Source of the DNA: Petrosia ficiformis
Lineage: Eukaryota > Porifera > Demospongiae > Haplosclerida > Petrosiidae
Assembly: GCA_947044365.1 (NCBI GenBank)
Contig: OX345636.1
Location: 28,748,466-28,812,465, forward strand
Direction: 5' to 3'
Length of the DNA stretch: 64,000 nt
This document shows, in pieces, positions 12,766 through 24,449 of this stretch. A program made the translations under genes and the position numbers. The stretch's first letter is position 1. Every line of letters begins with the position of its first letter. The notes under the pieces were generated by a model. The model saw only the letters and a program-made list of their open reading frames with translations. It was not told the origin of the DNA and made no database searches.

Positions 12766-13193
12766 AGAGTCATCTGAGTTGGGTGTGGAATATTTCTAGG
12801 CATGGGTAAATATGTAGTGTAGGGTTTGACTTTATAGGGTTGTAATAGAAATCTATTTTCGGGGTGAAAAAATCGGGCATAATTGTACTAAAACAATGTA
12901 GATGCAAAATCGGGTTTAACAGAATTTTTTAAAAACTTTTTTGGGTTCAAACATTTTATTTAAAGGGAGGGTGACATGCCAGAAATTGTAAATTTTTTTA
13001 TTGCATAATCTTGTTCTTTTGATGGTATAACTGTCATAAATTGCTGCAAAATGTTGCTATTAAACGTTTTCACTCTGCAATAGAAGTCTCCTTCACTGCT
13101 ACGCAGGTCCTGCAGTGTAGTCATCCGGTTGTGGTTGAGTTTGGGCGCGGGTAATATGTGACGTCATTGAAAGAACCGGTTTAATGTGTAAGT

Positions 13194-13875
13194 ATGGCTG
13201 AAAGTTGAGATTCAGACAATATTTCCAGTGATCTGAACCTTTCTGTGTCGTTTTCTCCTTTCGAAAGTGGTGAATCAGAACAAGACGAGATTGAAGAATT
13301 TCTTGAAAATATAGAACCTTACCAGTTCAAGCCTTTGGCGAGCGATTCATCGTCAGTTGAATCGATGGAAGACGACGGGGAAGCTGAAGATAGGCTTCAC
13401 AACACAAACTGGTTAGACTAATTATATTATCACTATAAATATATAATAAATAACTGCAGGTGCTAATGTGGACACTGTGAAATAATGCCAACCAGGAGAG
13501 AGTGTATTTGTCATTGTGAAGTAGAAAGAATAGTGGAGAAGAAGCAAGAGAATGTTAATTGTATTATCATGAGGGATTCCAGACTGTATGTTTGGATGTA
13601 TGGGTGCTACAGGCAGCTTACTTCAATTACAGACAACACTATGGTGATGCTGAGGAAAGGGTGATACATGAGTAAGTATTTCATGCAGTCACTGCCATGT
13701 AAAATCTTCACACTATAGACGATATCGGTTTATTGCATACCGCCAGCTAACAAGTTGGTGTTGGGGTTGGCTTGGGAGGAGAGTGAGAGTAGTGTTGCCA
13801 AGTTGTGCTGTCAACAAAATCACATGTACATTTCCATCAGAAATATATACCGGATTCAAATTTCCAGAACTCTGA
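13194..13875 (+). pseudogene. P2X7-like C-terminal domain protein
   Basis: Exon 1 (ATG at 13194) encodes an acidic stretch (SGESEQDEIEEFLENIEPYQ) ending NTNW. Exon 2 holds the Cys-rich block CGHCEIMPTRRECICHCEVE and EKKQE. The next reads HEGFQTVCLDVWVLQAAYF and YRQHYGDAEERVIHE up to a donor. The last exon (from about 13721) reads YRQLTSWCWGWLGRRVRV, LPSCAVNKI and ends at TGA 13873-13875. This is the zinc-binding domain related to the intracellular tail of P2X7 receptors, common in invertebrate transposons. A TGA at codon 5, a TAA at 13464-13466 inside the first CxxC block and a one-base slip near 13565 inactivate it. The domain's function in transposons is unknown to me; DNA or RNA binding is a guess. 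Confidence 0.75.
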
Positions 13876-13941
13876 ATTTTTGTTTTCATTATTTTCAAAA
13901 TTGTTTATGTATGTATTGATTGATTATATATACAATAGTAA

Positions 13942-16251
13942 TTATAGGAGATTAAATCTACTCTTGTGCATCTTAACAGCAGTGGCTTTTTCAGGTCTCT
14001 CAAATTGACCCCAAAGTGGTTCTGGTATTTCGGGCATGTCTGCAGCGGGCTCTCCTTTCTTGCACAGTTTAATGGTCTCCTTTATGAGATTATCTATATA
14101 AACTGTAAGAAATGACAACCCCATGCATGTGGAAATGATAGATTATTATATATATTTCATAACATTGTGAAAGGTGCTAACCATATGTTTGATCTGCAAG
14201 AATTTTCTTCACAATGTACCCACCCTTCTTAAACTTGGGAAATGTTATGTCATAACACTCATCACCCTTCTTGGTGACAGCTTGCTCACGACTGGCATTC
14301 TCGTTAAAATGCAATGCAGCTAGCAGTAACCTGTGTTGAGTAGCAATTATTTTTAAGAACATGCGTATTAAAATACATGATCATACCTGCATTGCATTCC
14401 CTGGTATGAGAAAGCAGTAGACCTTGGTGCAAAGTGTATAATGACACTGTGGAATGACTCCAAGGAAGATGTTTGGTAAAGCGGTAAAAGACGAGTAATG
14501 TCTTTACAGAGTGTGGTGTTTGTCAACAATTGTGTCAGTTTTTCACTTGGCTTTGTGTCTGTGAAGAAAAATAGAATATCACTGATAGAAGATGAAATTC
14601 CACCATGTTAACACAATTATGTTAGCACTATAACAAAATAATAAACACCTCAGGCACAAACTATGCATGAAGAAAATATGGTACATAAGATACTTACGTC
14701 TCCTGAACCATTTCTTTCTTCTATCATTTTCTGTTAGTGTGCCATGAGAACACTCAGGAAAGTGTTCACTGTGACCAGAATGTACATCATGTAAGTGGTT
14801 GTCTAATGACAACCACTTGGCCTTCATGACATTACCATTACCACATGGAGTTGAGACCATACACCAATATAAGTGATTGATCATGCTTTTTTCCCATTCA
14901 CCAACTACTTTACACTCTTTTAGGCTTGGCTAAACTCTCCACTTTTTTACGGAAACCTATAGACAATTATAAACGTGTGACATTAGTGGTTGCAGTAACT
15001 TTATATAATACATTATTTACCTTTGGCAACATGCCATACATCATAGTAGTGTGCTACCTCTGGATGATTTTCTCTAATCCATTTATTGATTTGCCTATGT
15101 CTGTCTGTTACTAAAACTCCTATTTGTAGGTTTTGTTGGCTTATAAATTCGTTTAATTACTGGTATAGTGTATAATTAATATAAAGTGAAATTGTCATAC
15201 CTGAACAAGCTTAAAATCTACCACCTTGTTGCAAGTTAATTCTATAAGTGAATAGGAACCATACTTTGCACTATGGCCAGGACTGTCTGCTCTTCCATCA
15301 CCTGCAACCACCAAACTTTCTCCCTTTTCTCTAAAAACAGATAATAGTACTTCTTGATGACGTTCCCAAACTGACCGAATTGCTGGTTGAAGGTATGTAC
15401 TCTGGTGGCGGAAAAATGACTCTCTGGTTATCATAGAACAATTCAAAATTTTGAATATCCTCAGGGCTTTGGATGGCAGAACACCAGCATACAAGATTGC
15501 AGCAGACGTAATAATGTTACCTGCTGGTATATTACCTATAAACGATTGACTTTCCCAAACATATTTTCCTTTACACTTGTTGCACTCTTGTATAACTCGT
15601 AGAAAAGAGCCAACTACCACTTTTGTAATATTCACTGTGTAACTTCTACAGTGGACACATGATGCAAAAAGCAACTAAAGAGCTGATTCAATTGGCTCTT
15701 CTGGTTCTTCTTCCTGTTCTGAAATTTCACACTGTTCTACTTCTTTACTGAATGCGTCATAACTTGATGGAGTAGCAAGCATTTCCTGTACAATCTATAA
15801 CAGTATGATTATACCTATATTTGCGAAGATAATTGCCATACCTTATATCTCTGTCTCTTCTCCACAGCTCCTCTCTTTGTTTTCTTGTGAGCTCCATTGC
15901 CTTCAATGGAAGAACTCGATCTTTTTTGCAGTAAAGATACTTTCTCCTGTTCTCTTACTTGTGTTGTTGTTGATGGTCTGTGAAATACTGTAGGAACAGC
16001 ACTAGGTTTCAATCTTTTTTTTTTTTCATTCCGAATTTGGAAGCGATGGCAGAGTCAACTTCAAAGGCGTCATCAGTGAAGTGTTCACTGCACAGAAAGG
16101 AATACTCAGTTGCCTTCCATTTAGCTTGAGTTCTTTGGACTTGCTTCTCCCATTGTTTTCTTATAACGTGATCCTTAGGAAATGGAAATAAACACACATG
16201 GTCACTGGGGGTATTGGAGCAACCAGCAGCAGCAGCACATCGATTCACCAT
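13942..16251 (-). pseudogene. Kolobok transposase with THAP domain
   Basis: Starts at 16251 with a THAP zinc finger (C8..C11 region, CSEHF at the end), followed after a slip in a long A run by the AVPT box (SAVPTVFHRP). A coiled basic segment and an acidic linker lead to the catalytic part: FASCVHCRSY, DSPGHSAKYGSYSLIEL (15195-15674), VTDRHRQINKWI (about 15060-15115), MINHLYWCMVSTPCG and HSEHFPECSHG (14579-14884), SSLESFHSVIIHFAPR (about 14400-14460) and a basic C-terminus ending at 13942. THAP binds the element ends and the DDE-like core would cut and rejoin. Exons are separated by short introns. The frameshift near 16020 and an in-frame TAG just before 15674 mark it as a pseudogene or as needing sequence correction. 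Confidence 0.82.
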
Positions 16252-16480
16252 CTTTCCTGCGAAAAACGTTCCTTCAATGACGTCATGTACTAACCGCGCC
16301 CAAATTCAACCACAACCGGATGACTACACTGCAGGACCTGCGTAGCAGTGAAGGAGACTTCTATTGCAGAGCGAAAACGTTTAATAGCAACATTTTGAAG
16401 CAATTTATGACAGTTATACCATCAAAAGAACAAGATTATGCAATAAAAAAATTTACAATTTCTGGCATGTCACCATCCCT

Positions 16481-18249
16481 TTAATAATTATCAAAATCAT
16501 GGTCCAAATCTTTATTAAAGTACAGTACCATTTCCATTCGTAATGTGTTCTCAGTCATGAGTGATCTATTTGGTTGCTGTACTGCTTTCATCATGCTGAA
16601 TGACCGCTCAACATCACAGCTCCCAGTGCTTATACTTAAAAGCTCTGTGACAGCTGAAGATAAATTTGGATAGAGTATTTCTAATCCCTTCCAATAGTCT
16701 AAAATGAATACTTCTAGATTACTTGTTATTGGCTCCTGGAGATATTTTGGAAACTCTTTTTCAATATCTGATAAATCATTTACTACCAATGAAAACATAT
16801 CTGTGTAATCTTCGAAATTAGGCGATTGTGCACTCTTGAGAAACGGATCCAGTACAATTATTCTGCATCTCATCATCTTGTAGATTCCTCTGAGTTTTGT
16901 CTTGCCATTTATCAGAGAGAGCTTCCCAAATTGTAACAAATCAGATTTAACAGCAAGTCCATCTCTTTCACTAAGCATGTTTAGCACTGCAGCGGTTTCA
17001 GCACCCATTGTGAAAGCACCACCATATTTGGAAATCTCCATCTGCAGATTTACAGCTACTGTGTCATTAGATTCTAACTGTTTTTGAATTGCATGTATTG
17101 GCTTCAATACTTCCAATAGAAATGTAAGCTTAGTATATAAATTTTGACGGTTTGTAGTAGTACCAAGTAGCTCAGCCAAACTATTTACTTTTTCTGAATC
17201 TTTGGAACTGGGAGAGTCAATGAACAGCAACAAAAATCGCCACAAAAACTTGGTCTTAACTGCAGATTCATAAAATGAGTACCAGCGAGTTTGAACAACT
17301 GCAGGGGGTTTGCATATTTGTTCTTCTTCTAGGCCATTGATTTGGCATATTTCCTTGTATAATCCTTCAAGCTTCTGTGCATGTTTAAAAATAGCTCCAA
17401 ATTTAGTAACTACTTTATGTAACACCAACATAGAAGGAGAGTGTAGTGCTGTGTCAACAGCAACATGAATGAGATGGGCTACATCTGTGAAGTGCAACAA
17501 CCTAGGGTTGTAAGCAGCTTTTACATCAGTGTAAAGCTTCTTCATAATTATATGCTGCCGAGTCACTTGATAACCCTAACACATCAGTCCAACTCTTATT
17601 AACATTGTTTAATGCTTGTGATACTGTTAAAGCTGCTGTTGTACTATTACAAGACTTAACAATGCTTGTGTCCAAGGCAGCACTGTCTTTCTGTTACTAA
17701 GAAAATCGTAGAACGAGATGAGTGTATTGATTGCTGGTCTACCTATTATATCAGGTGATTCATCTAGTATTACAGAAATCCTCCTGGCAGCTATTTTTTT
17801 CCTTGACACTGCTAATGTGCTGTTCATAGATCTCAGGAAGGTATTTCCGAGAAAGCTGTCGGCTGCTTGGCAAGTCCTAGCAGCAGGGCAATATTTACGA
17901 AATAGCTTTCCCATATATCCATCAGCTTTATTGAGTGGTAATCCAGAGTACAAAAGAGCACGTGTAAAATCATGTGCCACAGTTTCAGCTTCTCTTTCCT
18001 TTCCTTTGATCTAACTCTTACTTCACTCTCATATAGTGTAAGTTGCTTCCCTTCTTGTAATCTCTTTTCATAGTTAGCTTTCATCTGTTTATGGCGTTTG
18101 CTGTTCAAATGTTCATTAATTCTGTCCCATGGCTTTTTACCTGAAGTTAGATTGAGTTCCACAGAACAAAACTTACAGGTAAGGATTTCACAGAATGGAT
18201 TTCCATCAGTACCCAGCACACTGTAAAAACTGAAGTGTGTTGTGCACAC
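16481..18249 (-). pseudogene. hAT transposase
   Basis: The N-terminus (17833-18249) has a BED/CGGBP1-like zinc finger: CKFC, then HLNSKRH. A one-base indel near 18000 moves the frame to the stretch AHDFTRALLYSGLPLNKADG...RISVILDESPD (17627-17980), the first catalytic Asp region. A second break separates this from the long frame 16481-17566, with LLHFTDVAHLIHVAVD, TRWYSFYESAVKTKFLW and the C-terminal dimerisation block LLSISTGSCDVERSFSMMK. The stop codon TAA falls inside the TTAA used by the adjoining Kolobok element. The protein is otherwise nearly full length for this hAT lineage. hAT inverted ends and an 8-bp duplication were not found. Confidence 0.8.
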
Positions 18250-18368
18250 TAAACATTAAGCACACCTCTCCTTAAGGTGTGTGATACACACTTTAGTTTG
18301 GAGTGACTGGACTACAGTGTGCTATACACACTCTGCAATTGTATTCATACTTCAGCCAAGCTGAAAAC

Positions 18369-18635
18369 TATGGAACGCCAAACAGGACAAAAATACCAGT
18401 CCCGATTTACAAGTCTAAATAACCAATTTTCAAGTCTAAATAACCAATTTTCAAGTCTAAATAACCAATTTTAGATTTTGAGTAACCGATTGTTGATTTT
18501 GAGTAACCGACTGTCGATTATCGATTATTGATTTTAGATTTTGAGTAACCGATTGTCGATTATCGATTATCGATCATCGATTTTGAGTAACCGATTTTAG
18601 ATTTTCAGTTCTTTTTTTTATTTTTTTTTTAGTAC
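18369..18635 (+). repeat. Left TIR with subterminal repeat array
   Basis: After the terminal 50 bp come three copies of TAACCAATTTTCAAGTCTAAA-like units. These are followed by units built from GATTTTGAGTAACCGATTG and GATTATCGATTATCGAT. The ATCGAT hexamer recurs. Such arrays are plausible transposase binding sites; that is inference. Confidence 0.75.
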
Positions 18636-18667
18636 ATGCACGTGATGTGCACGTGACAGGAATCAAA

Positions 18668-20105
18668 ATGGATACCATTTCAGATGGAATATTGTTCATA
18701 AAACTTGAAATAGCCAGAGAAAATGCTGATGTTCAGAATCTGGTAGAAATTGCTGATGACTTACTGCAATGTGCTTTATTTATGGAGGCTACTGTAGGCC
18801 GTGAAGTTGTAGGCATGATACAAGAGATCAGGGATGCACTATTAGGCATGTTTGAAACTGTAGTAAGAGGGCAAGTTGGACGACCAAAGTTAATAATCAC
18901 TTCCCGTCAAGTGGCATTTTTCATCCAGCATGGATTTACAACTGTTGCCATAGCTGATATTTATTGTTGTTCAGAAAAAAACAATCCAGCGTCGTTTAAG
19001 GGAGGCTGGATTGACTAAAAGCGACTTTTATTCACAGATTTCTGATGATGAGTTAGTCCAAAAGATTACTAGATGGACTCATGAAAATCCAAATTTAGGA
19101 GAAAAGAGCATAGATGGTCTTCTCAGAAGTCAGAATATTCATGTACAGAGGCGCAGAGTCAGAGAAGCACTTTATTTTGCTGATCCAGAAGGAACTAAAT
19201 CCCGATCGACAAGAGCTCTACATAGAAGAGTTTATAATGTTGCAGGACCAAATCATTTATGGCATGTTGATGGCTATCACAAATTGATAAGATGGAAATT
19301 TGTAATTCATGGAGGGATAGATGGATATAGCCGATTAGTCGTGTATCTTAAAGTTGCTACAAATAACAAAGCAGAGACAGCTTTTGATGCTTTCCTTGAA
19401 GGTGTTGAAAACTACAACATTCCTTCGAGAGTAAGAAGTGATCATGGAGGAGAGAATGTGTTGATAGCACATTTTATGATCAGTCACAGGGGAAGTGGCC
19501 GTGGAAGCATGATAACTGGCAGAAGTGTCCATAACCAAAGAATCGAACGGTTATGGCGTGACTTATTTGCTGGATGCGTTAGTTGTTACTATTACTTATT
19601 TTATGCAATGGAAGAGGAAGGGCTGTTGAATCCAAATTCCAATGTTGACCTTTATGTATTACATATGGTTTTTCTTTCCAAGATCCAGACTCATTTGGAC
19701 CAATTTAGACATGGATGGTGTAATCATCGCTTGCGAACTGAGCATAATAAAACACCACTACAGTTGTGGATATCAGAAATTCAACCACCAAATGAAGAGG
19801 TTAGTTCAGCTAATGCAACTGAAATGAAATTACACCCTTTTTATTAGGTCAATTACGATGATTATGGTAATGATTGGAATGAACTAATTGCAGGAGATAT
19901 TGATGAAACTGTTCACGTACCGGAACTACCAGCTTTACTTGATCAGACACAATTAGCCAATCTTGACAGCATAATTGTTCAGATGACACTCGGGAGCAGT
20001 GACCTAGTGGGTCTTCAATCTAATCATCACATCTGGATACAACAGTATATTAATGTTAAGCATTATGTTTTGTCTTGTCTTTCTGAAGACCATAACACTG
20101 CATGA
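18668..20105 (+). CDS. IS3EU-type DDE transposase
   Basis: The ATG at 18668 follows AAAA. About 462 residues if one A is removed from the A7 run at 18975-18981, where the frame breaks. Domains: an N-terminal helical region; a helix-turn-helix (GFTTVAIADIYCCSEKTIQR and RLREAGL once the frame is fixed); a linker; and an RNase H fold with WHVDGYHKLIRW (D201), RSDHGGENV (D258) and QRIERLWRDL (E293), giving 34 residues between the second Asp and Glu. A 48-nt intron (19800-19847, GTTAGT...TTAG) joins PPNEE to VNYDDYGNDW, and the frame closes at TGA 20103-20105. It would cut and integrate the element. The 3' end faces the HECT gene about 490 bp away. Apart from the A7 slip I see no lesion. Confidence 0.82.
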
Positions 20106-20594
20106 AAACTGTATTGGTTCAGTTATTATTCAGACTATTACAAATCATAATAAAAAATTATACTTCATGTTTTATATACAAAATTTTGAGTTTCAAATTG
20201 TACATGTGGAGGCATGTGTAAGTGGTCCCACCAACAGATAATATGCCTTCTAGAAGAGCAGCCAGCTATACTACAAACATGTATCAAAATGAACCACACC
20301 TACTCCTATGTAGTGTTGTTCACTACATTGTACGGTAGTTGATTGGCAGTGATGTTCACCACTTACTTAAATGCAGTGCAGTGTACATGTACATGTCCAG
20401 TTCATATAATAATTATTTGGTCAGTTTCTTATATTATTAAATTACTATAAATAAGTTCTAATTCAACACAACTAGTACTAATTGAACACCACTGCAAACG
20501 GGTTACAAGTTCTGAATCCAAGTACAATACGATTCACCAGTCTAAACTCTGGGATGGATGAATACAACTCAACAAGTCTATAACAATGATCTGT

Positions 20595-22616
20595 TCAAAT
20601 AACTCCAAAACCATCATGTCCTTTAAAGGATAAGATCAATTTTTCTTTAAAAGTGTTGTAATCTTTATGAACAGGTAGGGTTAAAGTAAGAGAGCATGTT
20701 GAGGAAGTTGCCAATGTATTTTTTTCATCAAATAATAAAGTTGGGATATATGGGAAGCCCAATGGTGGCTCACGGTCAGAACCAGTGAAAAACGACAATA
20801 TCTCCCCCATACTAACATCTGTAGTTCCTTCTGTATAAAGATATTATAGTAAGTTTGTGATTATTGTATTTGTTGCTGAAAATAACCTTCACATTCATCC
20901 AAGAAGTTTACAAAGTACATGTACATAGCCTCCTCTTTTTTCCGTTTTTCTTGATTCTCTTTTGGTGAAAAATGAGCTACTACTAAAGATTTAATATAGT
21001 CTAGGAAAAAATTAATGGAGAATGTATGATGTGCATGTTGTTAACAAAATTCATGTTTACAAACCTGGTGTAATAGTTCGTTTAGAGATATCATCTACAA
21101 ATAAAGGTTTCAATTTATCTGGATATTGCTGTATCATTGCATCAATTTCAAGGCAATGAAGACCATCAATGAATTGGTCTATCTGGGCCTTCACTTTGAT
21201 AAGGCAGTGATACCTCTTTAAAATATCAACTACATGTTCAGCATCAGCTGTAGTGATATGTAAAAGGGACTTACAGTAACCTGTTTCAATTAGTAAACTA
21301 CTATATAACTCATCAGAAAAAATTGCTTGAAGCTGTTTATTATCAGATGCAGATATGATCTATATAAATGGCAAAGTGCAATTATTCAGATAATAGTTTA
21401 CTGACTCTATATACAGCTTACTAATTCAATCAATCCCTTGACATAAAGATCAGGAATTTCATCATTTTTAATAGTGCTATCTGAAGTCAAATCTCTTGAA
21501 ATCATGTATTCATATAATGCAGGCATAAGTACAGGGAGCCCAGGACCATCCTGAGTAATGGACATCGCTGTCCATATACCAAGATACTTGAAAATGTTTC
21601 TCTATTATAATGAAGCAGTGTACTTAAAATAATTTTGCATTTAAATTAATACCTGTAATGCTGGTACATTCTGCTGGAAGGTTTTAATATAATCTGTTCC
21701 AATAAAGTAATTTTCAGTTATACCATGACATAAAAGACGGAAAAACTCGCGACGGAGACCACCAGTATCTTCTCCTGATTCACTAACAAAAATTATCTGC
21801 CAATTATAAGCAAAGCATAAGTAAATATATAGGTAATGGTGACCTGTGTACATACTTTGAGGGTCTTAGTAGGACAAAACTTCTTTTTTGATGCATGCAT
21901 TAATGCATCTTCTATGACATCAGTCCTTCTGATTTCTAAAATCAACTTACTTTCGCATTCTGGAGACATGTCAATATTAAACTTCTTTTGAATCATTTTA
22001 ATTATGGCACTGAGTGATATGTTTACTGCAGGATATCTGTAATAATTTGTATGACAAACAGCAAACACGTAAATATCAAACTCACTGCGCAACAGGTGAA
22101 TAGGGTGGAGGAGTCGGAGAGCTGTATTTATTGCTATAGGATTAAAAATCTTAAATTATAATTTAGGATGCCTACAAGACTTTAATAAAACACTGATGCC
22201 TATATACAGGAGTGATTTAATAGATTACTTACTACTGAACATCATTCGAAAGAGTCGGGATCATTAAGTCAGAAGAGCTACCGTAACCATTTGACGGTGT
22301 AAAATTTCTGTTGATTAATAAAGATTCACTGCTCAACAGTCGATAGACACAATAATTTGTATAAACTTACTCTTGATTTTTTGAGTGAAATGGTGATCGA
22401 GCATCATCAATATCAACACTAAAAGCAGGATATTTTGGTAAATCATCATCATCAGAGATGTCAATCAATTCAGAACTTGATTAAAAAAAGAGTGTAGGTG
22501 TAATGAATCAAGTTTTATGTAACGACCATGTGTTAATTTATAGTTGGCCTGTTGCCCTATATAATTATATATTGCTTATTGTTGTACTGGTGCAGGGCCC
22601 TTGCCCTGTCTAATGA

Positions 22617-22655
<39 letters not shown>

Positions 22656-23807
22656 GTTCAGATTATGATGCCTTTATGTTGTAGTTCTCTTACTTGTTTT
22701 GAATTGTAATAAAGTACTTACATAGGCAATGATAATTATTATAAAGAGAGTAACATTCACAATAAGGATTGTTGTTATATAATTATTATATCTTTTTAAA
22801 AACTCTGATTTTACATTAATACCTTGGTGACTTTCTATCTTCAACTCTGCAAACTACAACATGAAGTTCTAAGTCATCTATTGGGATATCTTTTCCACAA
22901 GAAAGACACACTTCTGTAATCTAAAACATACATGTACAGTCTTTAATACACAATTTCTCTACAACACTTACTATCTTCTCAGTAGATTCATTTTCACGAG
23001 ATAAATCTAGATCTCTTTGTAATGGCCTTATATATGTTCGTGAGTTTCCACCACATTGTTGTAGTGCCCTTGGTGAAACTAAAACAGCTGATGAGAGTGA
23101 CTCAAGTTCTCTTGAATTTGATTTGCATTTACAGAGATGATATCCGCCTCCTTCTTTCAGTTTAGGATAATTTTGTAGCAAAGTATCTTTGAAAATTTCA
23201 GCAGAACAATCAACATCTTCAAAAACTATCTTTTTCTCCCCAAGACCAGCAGACATCAAAGTGTCTTTCTGACTAGCTGTTGTTGGTATATAGTGCTGAC
23301 TGCAGTCTGACAAGCAAACAAATCGATGGGTCCAAGGAGTGATTTTTCTTGTAGTCATCTTTAATTTCTTGGATGACTTAAAGAGTTTGCCAACTTCTGA
23401 ATAACGTTTACTTCTTGTTTGGTTGTTCTGGCCAAAATTAGATCGAACTTTAGCTAAATTATCCAATACAGCCTGACATCTTGTACTTATGAATCCTAAA
23501 TTGAATGATAATCACAATTATATTGTGGTACACTGTCATAACGTTTCATATCCCTTTATAACAAGTATAATATACTTGGAGATAGCTCACAGTTGTACTA
23601 GAATATTCATATTGTCGGCTCTTTATCATACAATAATAATTTATGCTGGAATGATTACTTACCTCTACCACTGCTTGTAGACGGTTGGCTTTCTGAGACT
23701 GATGGCTCTCTACTTTGGTTTGGACAAGCCACAGACTGTTCTGAAAGAGATGATAAGAAGTGGATCGCTTCTTTAGCCTTCTCCAAATCCTCTTGGGTTA
23801 CCGCCAT
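20595..23807 (-). CDS. HECT E3 ubiquitin ligase, 12 exons
   Basis: ATG at 23807. My exon model (descending): 23807-23672, 23495-22972, 22920-22823, 22475-22371, 22307-22233, 22133-22086, 22036-21856, 21796-21653, 21601-21422, 21359-21065, 21000-20887, 20830-20595. All introns are GT-AG, phases agree and the sum is 2136 nt, 711 residues without a stop. N-terminal block RTYIRPLQRDLDLS, then a finger CLSCGKDIPIDDLELHVVVC with C-x2-C-x11-H-x3-C spacing as in the Rad18 UBZ type, then LIDISDDDD, a SUMO-interaction-like motif. The HECT domain follows: VSESGEDTGGLRREFFRLL, RNIFKYLGIW, then the C-lobe with ATSSTCSLTLTLP (catalytic Cys about residue 679) and GFGV at the end. It would transfer ubiquitin to unknown targets. 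No lesion was seen, which is unusual for this window. Confidence 0.85.
22620..22652. repeat. TA microsatellite
   Basis: An uninterrupted run of TA dinucleotides in an intron of the HECT gene. Confidence 0.9.
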
Positions 23808-23864
23808 TTAAATTGTTAACGGTTTTTTACGCACGTGGTTTCTATAATCTGTTCACGGTTTTTA

Positions 23865-24129
23865 AATCAAAATCGATAATCGAAAACTCAAAATGGAAAA
23901 TGGAAAATCGATAATCGAAAACTCCGAAAACTCAAAATCGATAATCGATCCGAAAACTCAAAATCGATAATCGATAATAATCGACAATCGGTTACTCAAA
24001 ATCGATAATCGATAATCGATAATAGACAAACGGTTACTCAAAATCGTGAATCAGTTACTCAAAATCTAAAATTGGTTTTTTAGACTTGTAAATCGGGACT
24101 GGTATTTTTGTCCTGTTTGGCGTTCCATA
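23865..24129 (-). repeat. Right TIR with subterminal repeat array
   Basis: Counterpart of the left array. It contains repeated CGATAATCGA and GGTTACTCAAAATCGATAAT units, then the 50-bp terminal match. The repeat order and number differ from the left side, so the arrays have evolved by unit gain and loss while the tips stayed identical. Confidence 0.75.
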
Positions 24130-24449
24130 GAAAACAAGTACCTTTTATCTGTTAACTAGATAAGAACACAGTATATATAATTATTTTTATATAAATTCAA
24201 AACCAATAATTATTAATAATGAAATATAACTGTCATATTTATTTATCCCATGAACAAATGATCCAGTAGATGTGCTTGTGAGAGTGAAACTACAGAGTTA
24301 ACACAGTGAAAAGCATAACAGTTTGACATTTCAGGTGCTGTGGATTGTTCATTAATAAACATTTGTTAGCTTTAATTAAACATCAGACTTCACATTGGTA
24401 AATCACAGTAAAGTTGACATTTATATAAGAAAAAAAAATATACAAGAAA

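Larger units (their letters stand above)
12964..16480. mobile_element. Kolobok transposon
   Basis: The element starts AGGGAGGGTGACATGCCAG and its right end on - starts AGGGATGGTGACATGCCAG. The inverted match continues for about 180 bp on each side (12964-13147 and 16300-16480). TTAA lies directly outside both ends (12960-12963 and 16481-16484), the target duplication known for Kolobok. Inside are a THAP-type transposase on - and a P2X7-like passenger gene on +, converging. Both carry lesions, so the copy is probably not self-sufficient, but its ends look intact. Confidence 0.88.
18369..24129. mobile_element. IS3EU-type transposon with HECT gene
   Basis: A 5761-bp element. Left end TATGGAACGCCAAACAGGAC; the right end on - is identical for about 50 bp and then continues as related repeat arrays. 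GAAAAC flanks both sides (18363-18368 and 24130-24135), a perfect 6-bp duplication, the length reported for IS3EU. It holds an integrase-like transposase on + and a HECT ubiquitin ligase on -, tail to tail. The HECT reading frame is intact. The transposase needs one base removed. This is the most complete two-gene element in the window. Confidence 0.88.

Noticed and set aside
18960..19020. IS3-like programmed -1 frameshift at A7
   Set aside because: A -1 shift at this site soon meets a stop; the continuing frame needs +1 or -2, so the bacterial mechanism does not fit.
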